Below are positions 1-10,577 of a stretch of 64,000 nt of DNA, piece after piece; the first letter of the stretch is position 1, and every line of letters begins with the position of its first letter. Made by a program: the position numbers and the translations under genes. The stretch is from Actinomadura rupiterrae (GTDB lineage: Bacteria > Actinomycetota > Actinomycetes > Streptosporangiales > Streptosporangiaceae). The notes below the pieces were generated by a model that was not told the DNA's origin, did no database searches, and was given only the letters and a program-made list of their open reading frames with translations. Location: assembly GCF_024172125.1 (NCBI RefSeq), contig NZ_JAMZEA010000017.1:175124-239123 (forward strand), given 5' to 3'.

Positions 1-2
1 TG

Positions 3-1175
3 TTCACCGCGGACGCCGCGTCCAAGATCAGTACGCAGCTCGGCACGCTCGCCGTCCCGGTGCTCGCGCAGGCCGCCCTGCACGCCGGGCCCGGCCAGGT
101 GGGACTGCTCGCGGCGCTGAGCACCGTCGCGTTCCTGCTGGTCGGGCTCCCGGCCGGGGCCTGGGTGGACCGGATGCGCAAGCGCCGCGTGCTGGTCGCC
201 GCCGACCTGGTCCGCGCCGGGCTGGTCGGGTCCGTCCCGGCGGCCTGGGCGCTGGGCGTGCTGACGCTGCCGCAGCTCTATGCGGTCACGCTGCTCACCG
301 GCGTCGCGACGGTGTTCTTCGACGTCGCGCACCTCAGCCTCGTCCCGGCGCTGGTCGGGCGCGACCGGCTGGTGGCGGCCAACTCGGCGCTCGCCGGGCT
401 CACCACCGTCGCGGACGTCTCCGGACGCGGCATCGGCGGTTTCGTCGTCCAGGGCCTCGGCGCGCCGTGCGCCGTCCTGGCGGATGCCGCGGGCTACCTG
501 TGGTCGGCGTGCTTCCTGCGCAACGTGCGGGCGGTCGAGCCCGAGCACCCGGCCGGACGGCGCGGGACGGCGGAGGGGCTGCGGTTCGTCCTCGGCCATC
601 CGGTGCTGCGCCCGGTGGTCCTGGAGGGCGCGCTGACCAACCTCAGCATCCAGATCTGCCAGGTCGCGTTCCTGGTGCTGTTCACCAGCGAGCTCAAGCT
701 CCCCGCCGGAGTCCTCGGGCTGTTCCTGGCCGCGGGCGGCGCGGGGGCGTTCCTAGGCGCGACCGCCGCGCCGGTGCTGGCCCGGCGGCTCGGCCTCGGC
801 CGCACGCTGTGGCTCGCGGGCATGGTGATCGCGCCGTTCGGGCCGCTGGCCGCCCTGGTGGCGCGCGGGCCGATGCTGTGGCTGGCGGGCCTGGGCTGGA
901 TGGTCTGCCTGTTCAAGGTCGGCGTCGACAACGTGCTGCTGGTCAGCTACCGCCAGCGCGCGACACCGGACGCCATGCTCGGCCGGATGAACGCCACCTT
1001 CCGCTTCCTGCTCACCGGCGCGCTCGCGGTCGGCGGCGCCGTCGGCGGGCTCGTCGGGGAGTACGCGACCGTCCGCGCGGCGCTGTGGATCGGGGTCACC
1101 GGCCTGGCGCTGCGCTGGACGATCGCGTTCTTCTCACCCGTCCGCCGCCTCACGACCATCGAGGCGGCGGACTGA
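3..1175 (+). CDS. MFS transporter, C-terminal part (5' end outside window)
   Basis: The frame is open from the first full codon (position 3) to TGA at 1173-1175, so the true start lies upstream. The protein reads FTADAASKISTQLGTLAVPV and continues with alternating hydrophobic helices and the loop WVDRMRKRRV (D-R-x-x-R-R), the MFS loop 2-3 signature. About 390 residues and around 11 membrane segments are present, so only a short N-terminus is missing. The family resembles the EntS/MacA-type MFS exporters common in actinomycetes; the substrate cannot be read from sequence. Its stop is 20 bp from the stop of the converging secreted propeller gene. Confidence 0.9.
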   Translation, partial: FTADAASKISTQLGTLAVPVLAQAALHAGPGQVGLLAALSTVAFLLVGLPAGAWVDRMRKRRVLVAADLVRAGLVGSVPAAWALGVLTLPQLYAVTLLTGVATVFFDVAHLSLVPALVGRDRLVAANSALAGLTTVADVSGRGIGGFVVQGLGAPCAVLADAAGYLWSACFLRNVRAVEPEHPAGRRGTAEGLRFVLGHPVLRPVVLEGALTNLSIQICQVAFLVLFTSELKLPAGVLGLFLAAGGAGAFLGATAAPVLARRLGLGRTLWLAGMVIAPFGPLAALVARGPMLWLAGLGWMVCLFKVGVDNVLLVSYRQRATPDAMLGRMNATFRFLLTGALAVGGAVGGLVGEYATVRAALWIGVTGLALRWTIAFFSPVRRLTTIEAAD

Positions 1176-1194
1176 ACTCGGCGTTCAGGAGCGC

Positions 1195-2160
1195 TCAGGG
1201 GCGGGGGATGGCGACGACGTCGTACCGCGTCGTCGGCGTCGGGGTGGTGTTGAAGCGGGCGTTGGGCATGTAGAACCGCGACCCGAACTCGGCGATGGTC
1301 GCGGGCACGTGGAACAGCTTCGGGTAGCGCACCCGCTTCACCACGCGCCCCTCGGTCCCGGACGCGTTCAGACGCAGGACGGCCAGGGTGTTGTACTTGT
1401 TCTGCAGCGCGTACAGGGTGCGCCCGCGCAGCAGTAGCCCGTCACCCCACACCAGCGAGTCGCCGTGCAGGTTCACGCGGCGCGTCACCCCCGCGTGGTC
1501 CACGCGGAACAGCGCGCCGGTGTTGGACTGGACGACCAGCAGCGCCCGCCCGTCCGGTGTCGGGGTGATGCCGTTGGCGTTGAACCCGTCGGCGTACTTG
1601 ATGTCGCCGGTGAGGGGGATGCGCTTGACGGTGGTGGGCAGTCCGGCGCCGCGCAGCGGCAGCTTGTAGAGGACGGGGCTGGTGGAGTCGGTGATCCACG
1701 CGGCGCCCTGGGTGAGGATGATGTCGTTGACGAAGGTCGGGCCGGTGGCCAGCCGGTAGCGGGCCAGGACCCGTCCGGTGCGGGTGTCGACGATCCGCGC
1801 GTCGCCGCCCGTCCCGCCCGCCACGAACAGGTGCCCGTGGGTGTCGGTCTTCAGGCCGAGGGACGGCGTGCCTGGGCCCTCGCTGAAGATCCTGCCGCGT
1901 CCGGTGCGCAGGTCGGCGCGGTAGATCGAGCCGTCGCGCATGGAGCTGACGAACGCGGCCGGGCGGGTCCCGGGGACGGGCGTGATGCCCTCGGGCTGGA
2001 ACCCGTCCGGCAGGCGGATCCTGGCCGGGAACGCGGCCCGGCCCTCGCTCAGGTCACCAACGGCGGCTTGGGCGGGGGAGGCCGCGGCGACGGCCAGGCC
2101 GAGGACGACAAGGGACGAGACCGCGCGGCGCCGGACGATGTGCTTCTCAGGTGGTGTCAT
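1195..2160 (-). CDS. Secreted SMP-30/gluconolactonase-like beta-propeller protein
   Basis: 321 aa from ATG at 2160. The N-terminus has a basic stretch (HIVRRR), a hydrophobic core and ASPAQA, a good Sec signal peptide with cleavage near residue 32. The mature part contains repeated propeller-like blades (GDIKYADGFNANGITPTPDG, LFVAGGTGGDARIVD) as in SMP-30/strictosidine synthase-like six-blade proteins. It is likely an extracellular or wall-associated hydrolase or binding protein of unknown substrate. It is divergent from the LysR gene at 2245, with a LysR-type box between them, so LysR control is inferred. Longer in-frame starts upstream lack the signal peptide context. Confidence 0.8.
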   Translation of the reverse strand: MTPPEKHIVRRRAVSSLVVLGLAVAAASPAQAAVGDLSEGRAAFPARIRLPDGFQPEGITPVPGTRPAAFVSSMRDGSIYRADLRTGRGRIFSEGPGTPSLGLKTDTHGHLFVAGGTGGDARIVDTRTGRVLARYRLATGPTFVNDIILTQGAAWITDSTSPVLYKLPLRGAGLPTTVKRIPLTGDIKYADGFNANGITPTPDGRALLVVQSNTGALFRVDHAGVTRRVNLHGDSLVWGDGLLLRGRTLYALQNKYNTLAVLRLNASGTEGRVVKRVRYPKLFHVPATIAEFGSRFYMPNARFNTTPTPTTRYDVVAIPRP

Positions 2161-2207
2161 CACGCGTCCAGCCTCGGGCAGCGGCGATCGATGAGTCCAA
2201 CACATGC

Positions 2208-2220
2208 TTGTCATCGACAA
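2208..2220. promoter_or_regulatory. LysR-type T-N11-A box
   Basis: TTGTCATCGACAA is a perfect inverted repeat (TTGTC-N3-GACAA) that fits the T-N11-A LysR consensus. It lies in the 84-bp gap between the divergent propeller gene and the LysR gene, 25 bp before the LysR GTG. Further partly symmetric ATCG-rich sequence follows (AACGATCGTGATC). Most likely the autoregulatory recognition site. Confidence 0.6.
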
Positions 2221-2244
2221 CGATCGTGATCCACGATTGCGCGC

Positions 2245-3135
2245 GTGGAACTCCAGCAGATGCGCTACGTCGTCGCCGTGGCGGAGACGGGCAACTTCAC
2301 CCGCGCCGCCGAGCAGTGCCTGGTCGTGCAGTCCGCGCTCAGCCACCAGATCGCGCGGCTGGAACGCGAGCTGGGCGCGCGGCTGTTCGACCGGACCAGC
2401 CGCCGGGTCCGGCTGACCCCGGCGGGTGAGGCGTTCCTGCCGGCCGCGCGGCAGTCCTTGGACGCCGCCGAGCGCGCCCGCGCCGAGGTGGCGGCCGCGT
2501 CCGGCGAGATCCGCGGGCAGGTCGCGATCGGCGCGATCCCGACCGTCACCGCCGTCGACCTGCCCGGCCTGCTGGAACGCTTCCACGCGCGGCACCCGCA
2601 CGTGCGGATCAGCCTGCGCTCGGGCGCGAGCGAGAAGCTGGTCGAGCGGGTGCGGCTCGGCACCCTGGACGTGGCGTTCCTCGGCATTCCGGTCAACGCG
2701 CGTCCGAAGGGGGTGCACGGCCGCGAGCTGGCGCGCGGCGAGCTGGTCGGCGTTACCGCGCTCGGCCATCCGCTCGCCGGGCGCGAGCGCGTGGAGCTGC
2801 GCGACCTGGCGGACGAGCCGTTCGTCGACTTCCCGTCCGGAACCGCCGCGCGGGCCCAGACGGACGAGGCGTTCGCGGCGGCGGGCGTCCGCCGCGACGT
2901 GGCGTTCGAGATCTCCACCGCCGACTTCATGGCGCGGCTGATCAGGCAGGGGCTGGGGATCGGGCTGATGCCCGCCTCGTTCGTCCCGCAGCTGACCGGG
3001 CTGGCCGTCCTGGAGATCAGGGACGCGCCCGCGCGGATGGAGCACCTGGTCTGGAGCAGGTTCCCGCCGTCTCCCGCGACGACGGCGTTCCTCGGCGAGC
3101 TGGGCATCGCACCGGAGGATGTCGACCAGGACTAA
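2245..3135 (+). CDS. LysR family transcriptional regulator
   Basis: 296 aa with GTG start at 2245. Residues 1-60 form the winged HTH (MRYVVAVAETGNFTRAAEQC, then LSHQIARLERELGARLFDRT), with the LysR hallmark R-L-x-P-A-G after it. Residues 88-290 are the periplasmic-binding-like co-inducer domain (GQVAIGAIPTV through LVWSRFPPSPAT). Full family length. It is divergent from the secreted propeller gene and converges on the TetR gene, ending 1 bp before a TetR-type palindrome. The effector is unknown. Confidence 0.93.
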   Translation: MELQQMRYVVAVAETGNFTRAAEQCLVVQSALSHQIARLERELGARLFDRTSRRVRLTPAGEAFLPAARQSLDAAERARAEVAAASGEIRGQVAIGAIPTVTAVDLPGLLERFHARHPHVRISLRSGASEKLVERVRLGTLDVAFLGIPVNARPKGVHGRELARGELVGVTALGHPLAGRERVELRDLADEPFVDFPSGTAARAQTDEAFAAAGVRRDVAFEISTADFMARLIRQGLGIGLMPASFVPQLTGLAVLEIRDAPARMEHLVWSRFPPSPATTAFLGELGIAPEDVDQD

Positions 3136-3150
3136 CGGAACAAGGTTCCG
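3136..3150. promoter_or_regulatory. Third copy of the TetR-locus palindrome, at the 3' end of the tetR gene
   Basis: CGGAACAAGGTTCCG, a 15-bp palindrome apart from the central bases. It fills exactly the gap between the LysR stop (3135) and the TetR stop codon (3151). Arms CGGAAC/GTTCCG are identical to the two copies in the tetR-akr promoter region some 650 bp away. It may help TetR form a DNA loop or block transcription, which is inference. Confidence 0.6.
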
Positions 3151-3771
3151 CTAGTACCGGAGGCCCGCGACGAGGAGGGCGACCATGCGGCGCGCGTCGT
3201 AGCGCGGGTCCTCGTCGGCGCCGATGCACAGGTTGCCGACAGCGCGCATCAGCTCGTAGGCGTCCACGCCGGAGCCGATCTCGCCCGCGTCGGCGGCCGC
3301 CCGCAGCAGCTGCCCGCACACCGGGACGAGGGTGTCGAGGAAGTAGGCGTGCAGGGCCTCGAAGCCCGGGTCGTCCGACCGCAGCACCGCGGCCAGGCCG
3401 TGCTTGGTGACCAGGAAGTCGACGAAGAGGTTGACCCAGCGGGCGAGCGCGTCGTGCGGGGACGGGCTGCTCGCCAGTAGGGCCGGGCCCGCCTCGGCGC
3501 ACGCCTCCACCTGGTGCCGGTAGACGGCGATGATCAGGTCCGCCCGGGTCGGGAAGTGCCGGTAGATCGTCGCCACGCCGACGCCCGCCCTGGCGGCGAC
3601 GTCGCGGACCGGGGCCTCGACGCCCGAGGTCACGAACACCGCGGCGGCGGCGTCGAGCAGCGTCCGCTCGTTGCGCCGCGCGTCCGCCCGCTTGCGCGGC
3701 GCCTCGGCCTGCTTTTGCGGCGCCTCGGCGTGCTTGCGCGGTGCGGGCCTCCCGGTCGCGCCGTCGGTCAT
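3151..3771 (-). CDS. TetR family transcriptional regulator
   Basis: 206 aa from ATG at 3771; GGAGG sits 6 nt upstream, which favours it over the adjacent GTG at 3774. The first 35 residues are a basic, repetitive arm (APRKHAEAPQKQAEAPRKRA). The TetR HTH follows (LLDAAAAVFVTSGVEAPVRD, then AARAGVGVATIYRHFPTRAD). The C-terminal domain (residues 85-206) resembles the TetR_C SbtR-like type seen in actinomycetes. Two palindromes lie in its promoter and one directly after its stop. The divergent aldo/keto reductase is the obvious target. Confidence 0.92.
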   Translation of the reverse strand: MTDGATGRPAPRKHAEAPQKQAEAPRKRADARRNERTLLDAAAAVFVTSGVEAPVRDVAARAGVGVATIYRHFPTRADLIIAVYRHQVEACAEAGPALLASSPSPHDALARWVNLFVDFLVTKHGLAAVLRSDDPGFEALHAYFLDTLVPVCGQLLRAAADAGEIGSGVDAYELMRAVGNLCIGADEDPRYDARRMVALLVAGLRY

Positions 3772-3791
3772 CACAGTCCTCCGTTGCTAAA

Positions 3792-3830
3792 CGGAACATG
3801 GTTCCGTATATTAATCGGAACGTCGTTCCG
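3792..3830. promoter_or_regulatory. Double TetR operator between tetR and aldo/keto reductase
   Basis: Two 15-bp palindromes, CGGAACATGGTTCCG (3792-3806) and CGGAACGTCGTTCCG (3816-3830), lie centre-to-centre 24 bp apart, flanking an AT-rich TATATTAAT that may hold the -10 elements. Both halves match the third copy at 3136-3150. The position in the 126-bp divergent gap suggests the TetR protein represses both genes. Confidence 0.75.
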
Positions 3831-3897
3831 CTTGCTCATCATGCCATGAGCGGGCGGGGGCGGCGCCTGAACATGCCTGATCAAGAGGAGATCGACC

Positions 3898-4911
3898 ATG
3901 CAGTACCGCACCCTGGGACGCACCGGAGTCCAGGTGAGCACGCTGGTGCTCGGCGCGATGAACTTCGGCCGCATCGGCAACACCACCCAGGACGAGGCGA
4001 CCGCCATCGTGGACGCCGCGCTCGACGCCGGGATCAACACCATCGACACCGCCGACATGTACGGCGAGTCGGAGGAGATGGTCGGCAAGGCCATCGCGGG
4101 CCGCCGCGACGACATCGTCCTGGCGACCAAGGCGGTCATGCCGATGGGCGACGACCCCAACCACCGCGGCGCGTCCCGGCGCTGGCTGGTCACCGCGCTG
4201 GACGACAGCCTGCGCCGCCTCGGCGTCGACCACGTGGACCTGTACCAGATGCACCGCTGGGACCCGTCCACCAGCGACGAGGAGACCCTCGCCGCGCTGA
4301 CCGACCTGCAGCGGGCCGGGAAGATCCGCTACTTCGGCTCCTCGACCTTCCCGGCCTACCGGATCGTCCAGGGCCAGTGGACCGCGCACGACCGCAACCT
4401 GGGCCGCTACGTCACCGAGCAGCCCAGCTACTCGATCCTGCAGCGCGGCATCGAGGCGGACGTGCTGCCGGTCACCGAGGAGTACGGGATGGGCGTGCTG
4501 GCGTGGAGCCCGCTGGCCTCGGGGTGGCTGTCGGGCGCGGTCCGAGCGGGCCGCGACGTCGCCACCCACCGCTCGACGTTCATGCCCGACCGGTTCGACA
4601 TGTCGCTGCCGGTCAACCAGGTCCGGCTGGAGGCCGTGGAGCGGCTGGCGAAGGTCGCGGACGCGGCGGGCCTGACGCTGATCCAGCTCGCGCTCGGGTT
4701 CGTCACCGCGCACCCGGCCGTGACCAGCGCGATCATCGGCCCGCGCACGCTGGACCACCTGCGCTCGCAGCTCGCCGCCGCCGAGACCGTCCTGCCCGCC
4801 GACGTGCTCGACGCGATCGACGAGATCGTGGCGCCGGGTGTCGACCTGGCCGCGCACGAGAAGCACGACACCCCGCCCGCGCTGCTGGACGCCTCCCTGC
4901 GGCGGCGCTGA
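3898..4911 (+). CDS. Aldo/keto reductase
   Basis: 337 aa, ATG preceded by AAGAGGAGATCGACC (strong ribosome site). A (beta/alpha)8 NADPH-dependent reductase of the YajO/Tas-like group. The catalytic tetrad is visible as D50 and Y55 (TIDTADMYGES), K78 (LATKAV) and H119 (LYQMHRWD). C-terminal cofactor region GFVTAHPAVTSAIIGPRT gives the usual SAIIGxR motif. It reduces aldehydes or ketones in the cytosol; the natural substrate is unknown. Divergent from tetR with a double operator between, so it is likely induced by a small molecule sensed by TetR. Confidence 0.93.
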   Translation: MQYRTLGRTGVQVSTLVLGAMNFGRIGNTTQDEATAIVDAALDAGINTIDTADMYGESEEMVGKAIAGRRDDIVLATKAVMPMGDDPNHRGASRRWLVTALDDSLRRLGVDHVDLYQMHRWDPSTSDEETLAALTDLQRAGKIRYFGSSTFPAYRIVQGQWTAHDRNLGRYVTEQPSYSILQRGIEADVLPVTEEYGMGVLAWSPLASGWLSGAVRAGRDVATHRSTFMPDRFDMSLPVNQVRLEAVERLAKVADAAGLTLIQLALGFVTAHPAVTSAIIGPRTLDHLRSQLAAAETVLPADVLDAIDEIVAPGVDLAAHEKHDTPPALLDASLRRR

Positions 4912-4935
4912 CACCGCCGCCGCCTCGGGCCCGGC

Positions 4936-6123
4936 TCAGGAGATCTCCTTGAGGAAGACCAGGGCGTCGGCCCGGGTGAGGGCGGACGGGTCGAGCGAGG
5001 CGTAGGTGTGGTCGGCCGGGACGCGGCGGACCGGCGTCCGGTCGAGGACCCCGGCGAGCCGGGCGGGATCGGCGACGACCCGGTCGTCCGGGAGGCCGGC
5101 GAGCATGCCTTCCAGGGTGTCCGGGCCGGGGACGTCGGAGCCGCGCCGGCCGAAGTTGCTCGCCACGACCGCGTACCGGTCGCCGAGGTGGCTGGACACG
5201 ATCGCCCCGGCGCTCCACCATTCGGTGTGCAGGTCGCGCATGCGCATGCTGCTGCGGTCGCGCTGCAGGTGGCCGTTGTGCGCGAACACCAGCGTCGGTC
5301 CGCGCCTTGCCTCGCGGCGCACGATCGCGTCGAGGTTGCTCGCCATCATCGTGTCGCGCAGCGACAGCAGCGTGTTCATGCGCGCCGGGCCCGGGTCGGC
5401 CATCCCCGCGTGGTAGCGCAGCAGGCCCGAGAGGGTGCGGGCGTGCAGGTCGGCGCGCCACCAGTCGTCCCGGGACGTCGCGTCCATCAGCAGCGGCGCG
5501 TTGGCGGCGAGCAGCGTGTGCAGGTCGTCGGCGATCAGCCGCAGGTCCTCGGCGTCGGGAGTGCGGCCGATGGACTGCGCGGGGTCCATCATGGCGGCCG
5601 GGTTGGTCCACAGCTCGTCCTTGCGGAGCAGCTCGTCCAGCTCGTCCCGGCTCCACGGCAGGTCGAGGTGGGCGGCGAGGTAGTCGTACAGCGCGGTCAG
5701 CGCCGGACGCGGGCTGGCGGCGCCGGTGATCTCCAGCGGGCCGTCCATCCCGTACAGGTGGAGCCGTCCGGCCGGTGGGCGGCCCTGGTTGTAGGCGCGC
5801 ATCCAGGCCACCAGGTCGCGGTTGGCGGCGATGGTGTCCCAGTCGTGGCTGAAGCCGCGCTTCATCGCGTCCTCGAAGTCGCCCTCGCCGCGCGTGACGT
5901 GGGCGTCGGCGACCAGCGCGGCCAGGCAGTCGGTCTCCAGGGCGATCGAGCGGTAGCCCTCGTGCTGGACGAGGTGCCTGAACAGTTCGTTGCGCAGTTC
6001 GGGGAACGCCTCGACGCGGTGGGTGGGCTCGCCGAGGCCGAGCAGGCGGGTGGTCGGCGGCAGGAGCGCGGTGAGGGACTCGCAGGTGAAGGGACGCACG
6101 GCGTCCCGGATCTGTGCCGTCAT
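4936..6123 (-). CDS. Erythromycin esterase family protein
   Basis: 395 aa, ATG at 6123. Family hallmarks: LGLGEPTHRVEAF near residues 28-40 (E32 and H35 of the G-E-x-x-H motif), RSIALETD near 58-65, RDTMMASNL, and FAHNGHLQRD with the second essential histidine. Length matches Ere-type hydrolases (around 400 aa). Members include macrolide lactone esterases, but most chromosomal actinobacterial members have unknown substrates, so resistance is only possible. It is divergent from a tandem MerR-type regulator, with an 18-bp inverted repeat directly upstream of its start. Confidence 0.88.
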   Translation of the reverse strand: MTAQIRDAVRPFTCESLTALLPPTTRLLGLGEPTHRVEAFPELRNELFRHLVQHEGYRSIALETDCLAALVADAHVTRGEGDFEDAMKRGFSHDWDTIAANRDLVAWMRAYNQGRPPAGRLHLYGMDGPLEITGAASPRPALTALYDYLAAHLDLPWSRDELDELLRKDELWTNPAAMMDPAQSIGRTPDAEDLRLIADDLHTLLAANAPLLMDATSRDDWWRADLHARTLSGLLRYHAGMADPGPARMNTLLSLRDTMMASNLDAIVRREARRGPTLVFAHNGHLQRDRSSMRMRDLHTEWWSAGAIVSSHLGDRYAVVASNFGRRGSDVPGPDTLEGMLAGLPDDRVVADPARLAGVLDRTPVRRVPADHTYASLDPSALTRADALVFLKEIS

Positions 6124-6126
6124 ACC

Positions 6127-6144
6127 TTCAACCGTATCGTTGAA
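6127..6144. promoter_or_regulatory. Inverted repeat, probable MerR-type operator
   Basis: TTCAAC-CGTATC-GTTGAA is a perfect 6-bp inverted repeat in the 77-bp gap between the divergent esterase and regulator genes. It begins 3 bp before the esterase start codon, so bound regulator would cover the ribosome-site/early-transcript region of that gene. Confidence 0.55.
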
Positions 6145-6200
6145 CCTGCGGTGTAAACTTTGAGCGTTATCCCAGGCGGAACTAGGGGTGAAGTCTCAAA

Positions 6201-6926
6201 ATGGGGTTGCGGCCGGTCGATCTGGCGCGGGAGCACGGGCTGTCCACGCAGGCGGTGCGCAACTACGAGGAGGCGGGCATCCTGCCGCCTTCGGAGCGCT
6301 CGCCGCACGGCTACCGCTCCTACGGCCCCCGGCACGCGGCGGCCCTGCGGACGTTCCTGGCGCTCGTCCCCGCGCAGGGCCACGCCACCGCGACCGCGAT
6401 CATGCGTGCGGTGAACGGCGGCGCGCTCGACGACGCGCTGCGCCTCATCGACGACGGCCACGCCGAACTGGCCGGCGACCGCCGCACCCTGGAAGCTGTC
6501 GAACGCGCCCTGCACGACCTGACACTGCCGGCCGTCCCGCCGGAAGGCGCAGCGAGACGGTCGCAGAACGCGGAGGGCCCGATGTTCATTGGTCCGCTGG
6601 CGCGGAGGCTGGGCGTCCGGCCGGCGACGTTGCGCAAGTGGGAACGCGCCGGACTGGTCGTCCCGGCACGAGACGCGCATACCGGGTACCGCGTCTACAG
6701 CGAGGCCGACGTCCGGGACGTCCTGATGGCACACCAGTTGCGGCGCGGCGGCTACGGCCTGGAACAGATCGCGCAGGTGCTGGAACACATGCGGACGGCT
6801 GGCGGCCCAGAACCCCTGCAAGCGGCCCTGCGCGAATGGCACGACCGCCTCACCGCCCGCGGCCGCGCCCTGCTCAAAGCCGCCGCGACCCTCGACGACT
6901 ACCTGGACGGCGGGGCCGGTGGGTGA
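6201..6926 (+). CDS. Tandem MerR-type (TioE-like) transcriptional regulator
   Basis: 241 aa carrying two MerR winged-HTH domains in one chain. The first is at residues 1-55 (VDLAREHGLSTQAVRNYEEA, then GYRSYG). The second is at about 128-190 (IGPLARRLGVRPATLRKWER, then HTGYRVYSEADV). This fits the TioE-like group, where a single polypeptide carries two DNA-binding domains. The middle (residues 56-120) and C-terminus (190-241) are helical and would form the coiled dimer region. No cysteine cluster is visible, so a metal sensor is unlikely. Likely controls the divergent esterase-like gene and itself. Confidence 0.85.
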   Translation: MGLRPVDLAREHGLSTQAVRNYEEAGILPPSERSPHGYRSYGPRHAAALRTFLALVPAQGHATATAIMRAVNGGALDDALRLIDDGHAELAGDRRTLEAVERALHDLTLPAVPPEGAARRSQNAEGPMFIGPLARRLGVRPATLRKWERAGLVVPARDAHTGYRVYSEADVRDVLMAHQLRRGGYGLEQIAQVLEHMRTAGGPEPLQAALREWHDRLTARGRALLKAAATLDDYLDGGAGG

Positions 6927-8065
6927 GCGGCGACGACGGGCCTAAGCTGCAGGCGTGGCACAGGCCGATCTTGAGACGACCACCGATGCGCGGGTCGAAG
7001 GCGCCTCGGTGGCCGACCTGGCGATCCCCTCCGCACCCGAACTACCCCTTCGCGGCACGCCGCCCGCGCGGGTGGCCGGTGAGCTGGCGAGTTTGATGCG
7101 GGCCGCCAGGATGGACGAGTCGGCGCTGCGGGCCACCGGGGTGTGGCTGGTGTCGGGACGGCGGTCGTCCGCGCACACGCAGGCCGCCTACCTGCGGGAC
7201 GTCGGCTGGTGGGTGTGGTGGTGCACGGCGCGCCTGGTCCAGGCCCAGGCGCCGACCCCGCGCGACGCCGACCTGTATGTTGCCGATCTGGTCGCCTCGG
7301 GCTTGGCGCGCGCGACCGTGAACCGGCGGGTCGCGGCCGTCTCGTCCTGGTACCGGTATCTGGTCCGGGAGGGATGCGCGCCGGTGAATCCGTTCGAGGG
7401 TGCGGAGCGTCCGCGCATGGACACCAGGCATTCGCGCACGCGCGGCCTGTCCAAGCAGCAGGTCGCGGACGTGCTGTCCTACGCGTCCGAGCACGAGTCC
7501 GCGCGCACGTACGCGCTGCTGTGGCTGATGTTCGCGACCGCCGGACGCATCGGCTCGCTGCTGTCGGCGCGGATCGAGGATCTCGGCGAGGACAGCGGCC
7601 ACCGCGTGCTGGACGTGGTCGCCAAGGGCGGCCAGAGCAAGCGGTTCGCGCTGCCGCCGCCCGCCGTCGCCGCGCTGGACCGCTACCTCGCCGAGCGCGG
7701 CCGTCCCGGCTCGGGCCCGATCTTCGTCAGCCGGACGGGCCGTCCGCTCGTCCAGTCGTACGTGTGGAAGCTGGTGAACCGCGTCGCGGCCGAGTGCGGG
7801 GTCGACTTCGTCATCAGCCCGCACTCGTTCCGCCACTCGGCGATCACGATCGCGCTAGGCGAGGGCCGTCCGCTGCACGTCGTCCAGGACTTCGCCGGCC
7901 ACGCCGACCCGCGCACCACCCGCCGCTACGACCGCGACCGCGACGCCCTGGACCGCTCCCCGGCCTACCAACTGGCCGCCCTGGTCGCCCCGTCCACCCC
8001 ACCCCCGCCCCTGACCGAGCGCGTCGGTCAGCGGCGGGAGCGCGGTGGACGTGGCGGTGCGCCGG

Positions 8066-10456
<2,391 letters not shown>

Positions 10457-10577
10457 CGTCGGTGTCTCCCGTTTCGGTCGCCGGGGGTGCGTCCGGCGTT
10501 TGGGTCGCGGTCTCTGGCCCCTGGCGACCGGTTCCGTTCGTCGGTTCCGGGCGGCAGGGATCTGCTCCTCCCGGACG

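Noticed and set aside
2265..3107. Long minus-strand open frames opposite the LysR gene, and similar long antisense frames throughout
   Set aside because: At this GC content stop codons are rare, so antisense frames stay open. They give Arg/Pro/Ser-rich sequence without domains, while the opposite strand encodes recognisable families.
3151..4911. Ere/AKR/TetR region as an antibiotic resistance island
   Set aside because: Families alone do not show resistance, no mobile genes flank it, and codon usage equals that of neighbours.
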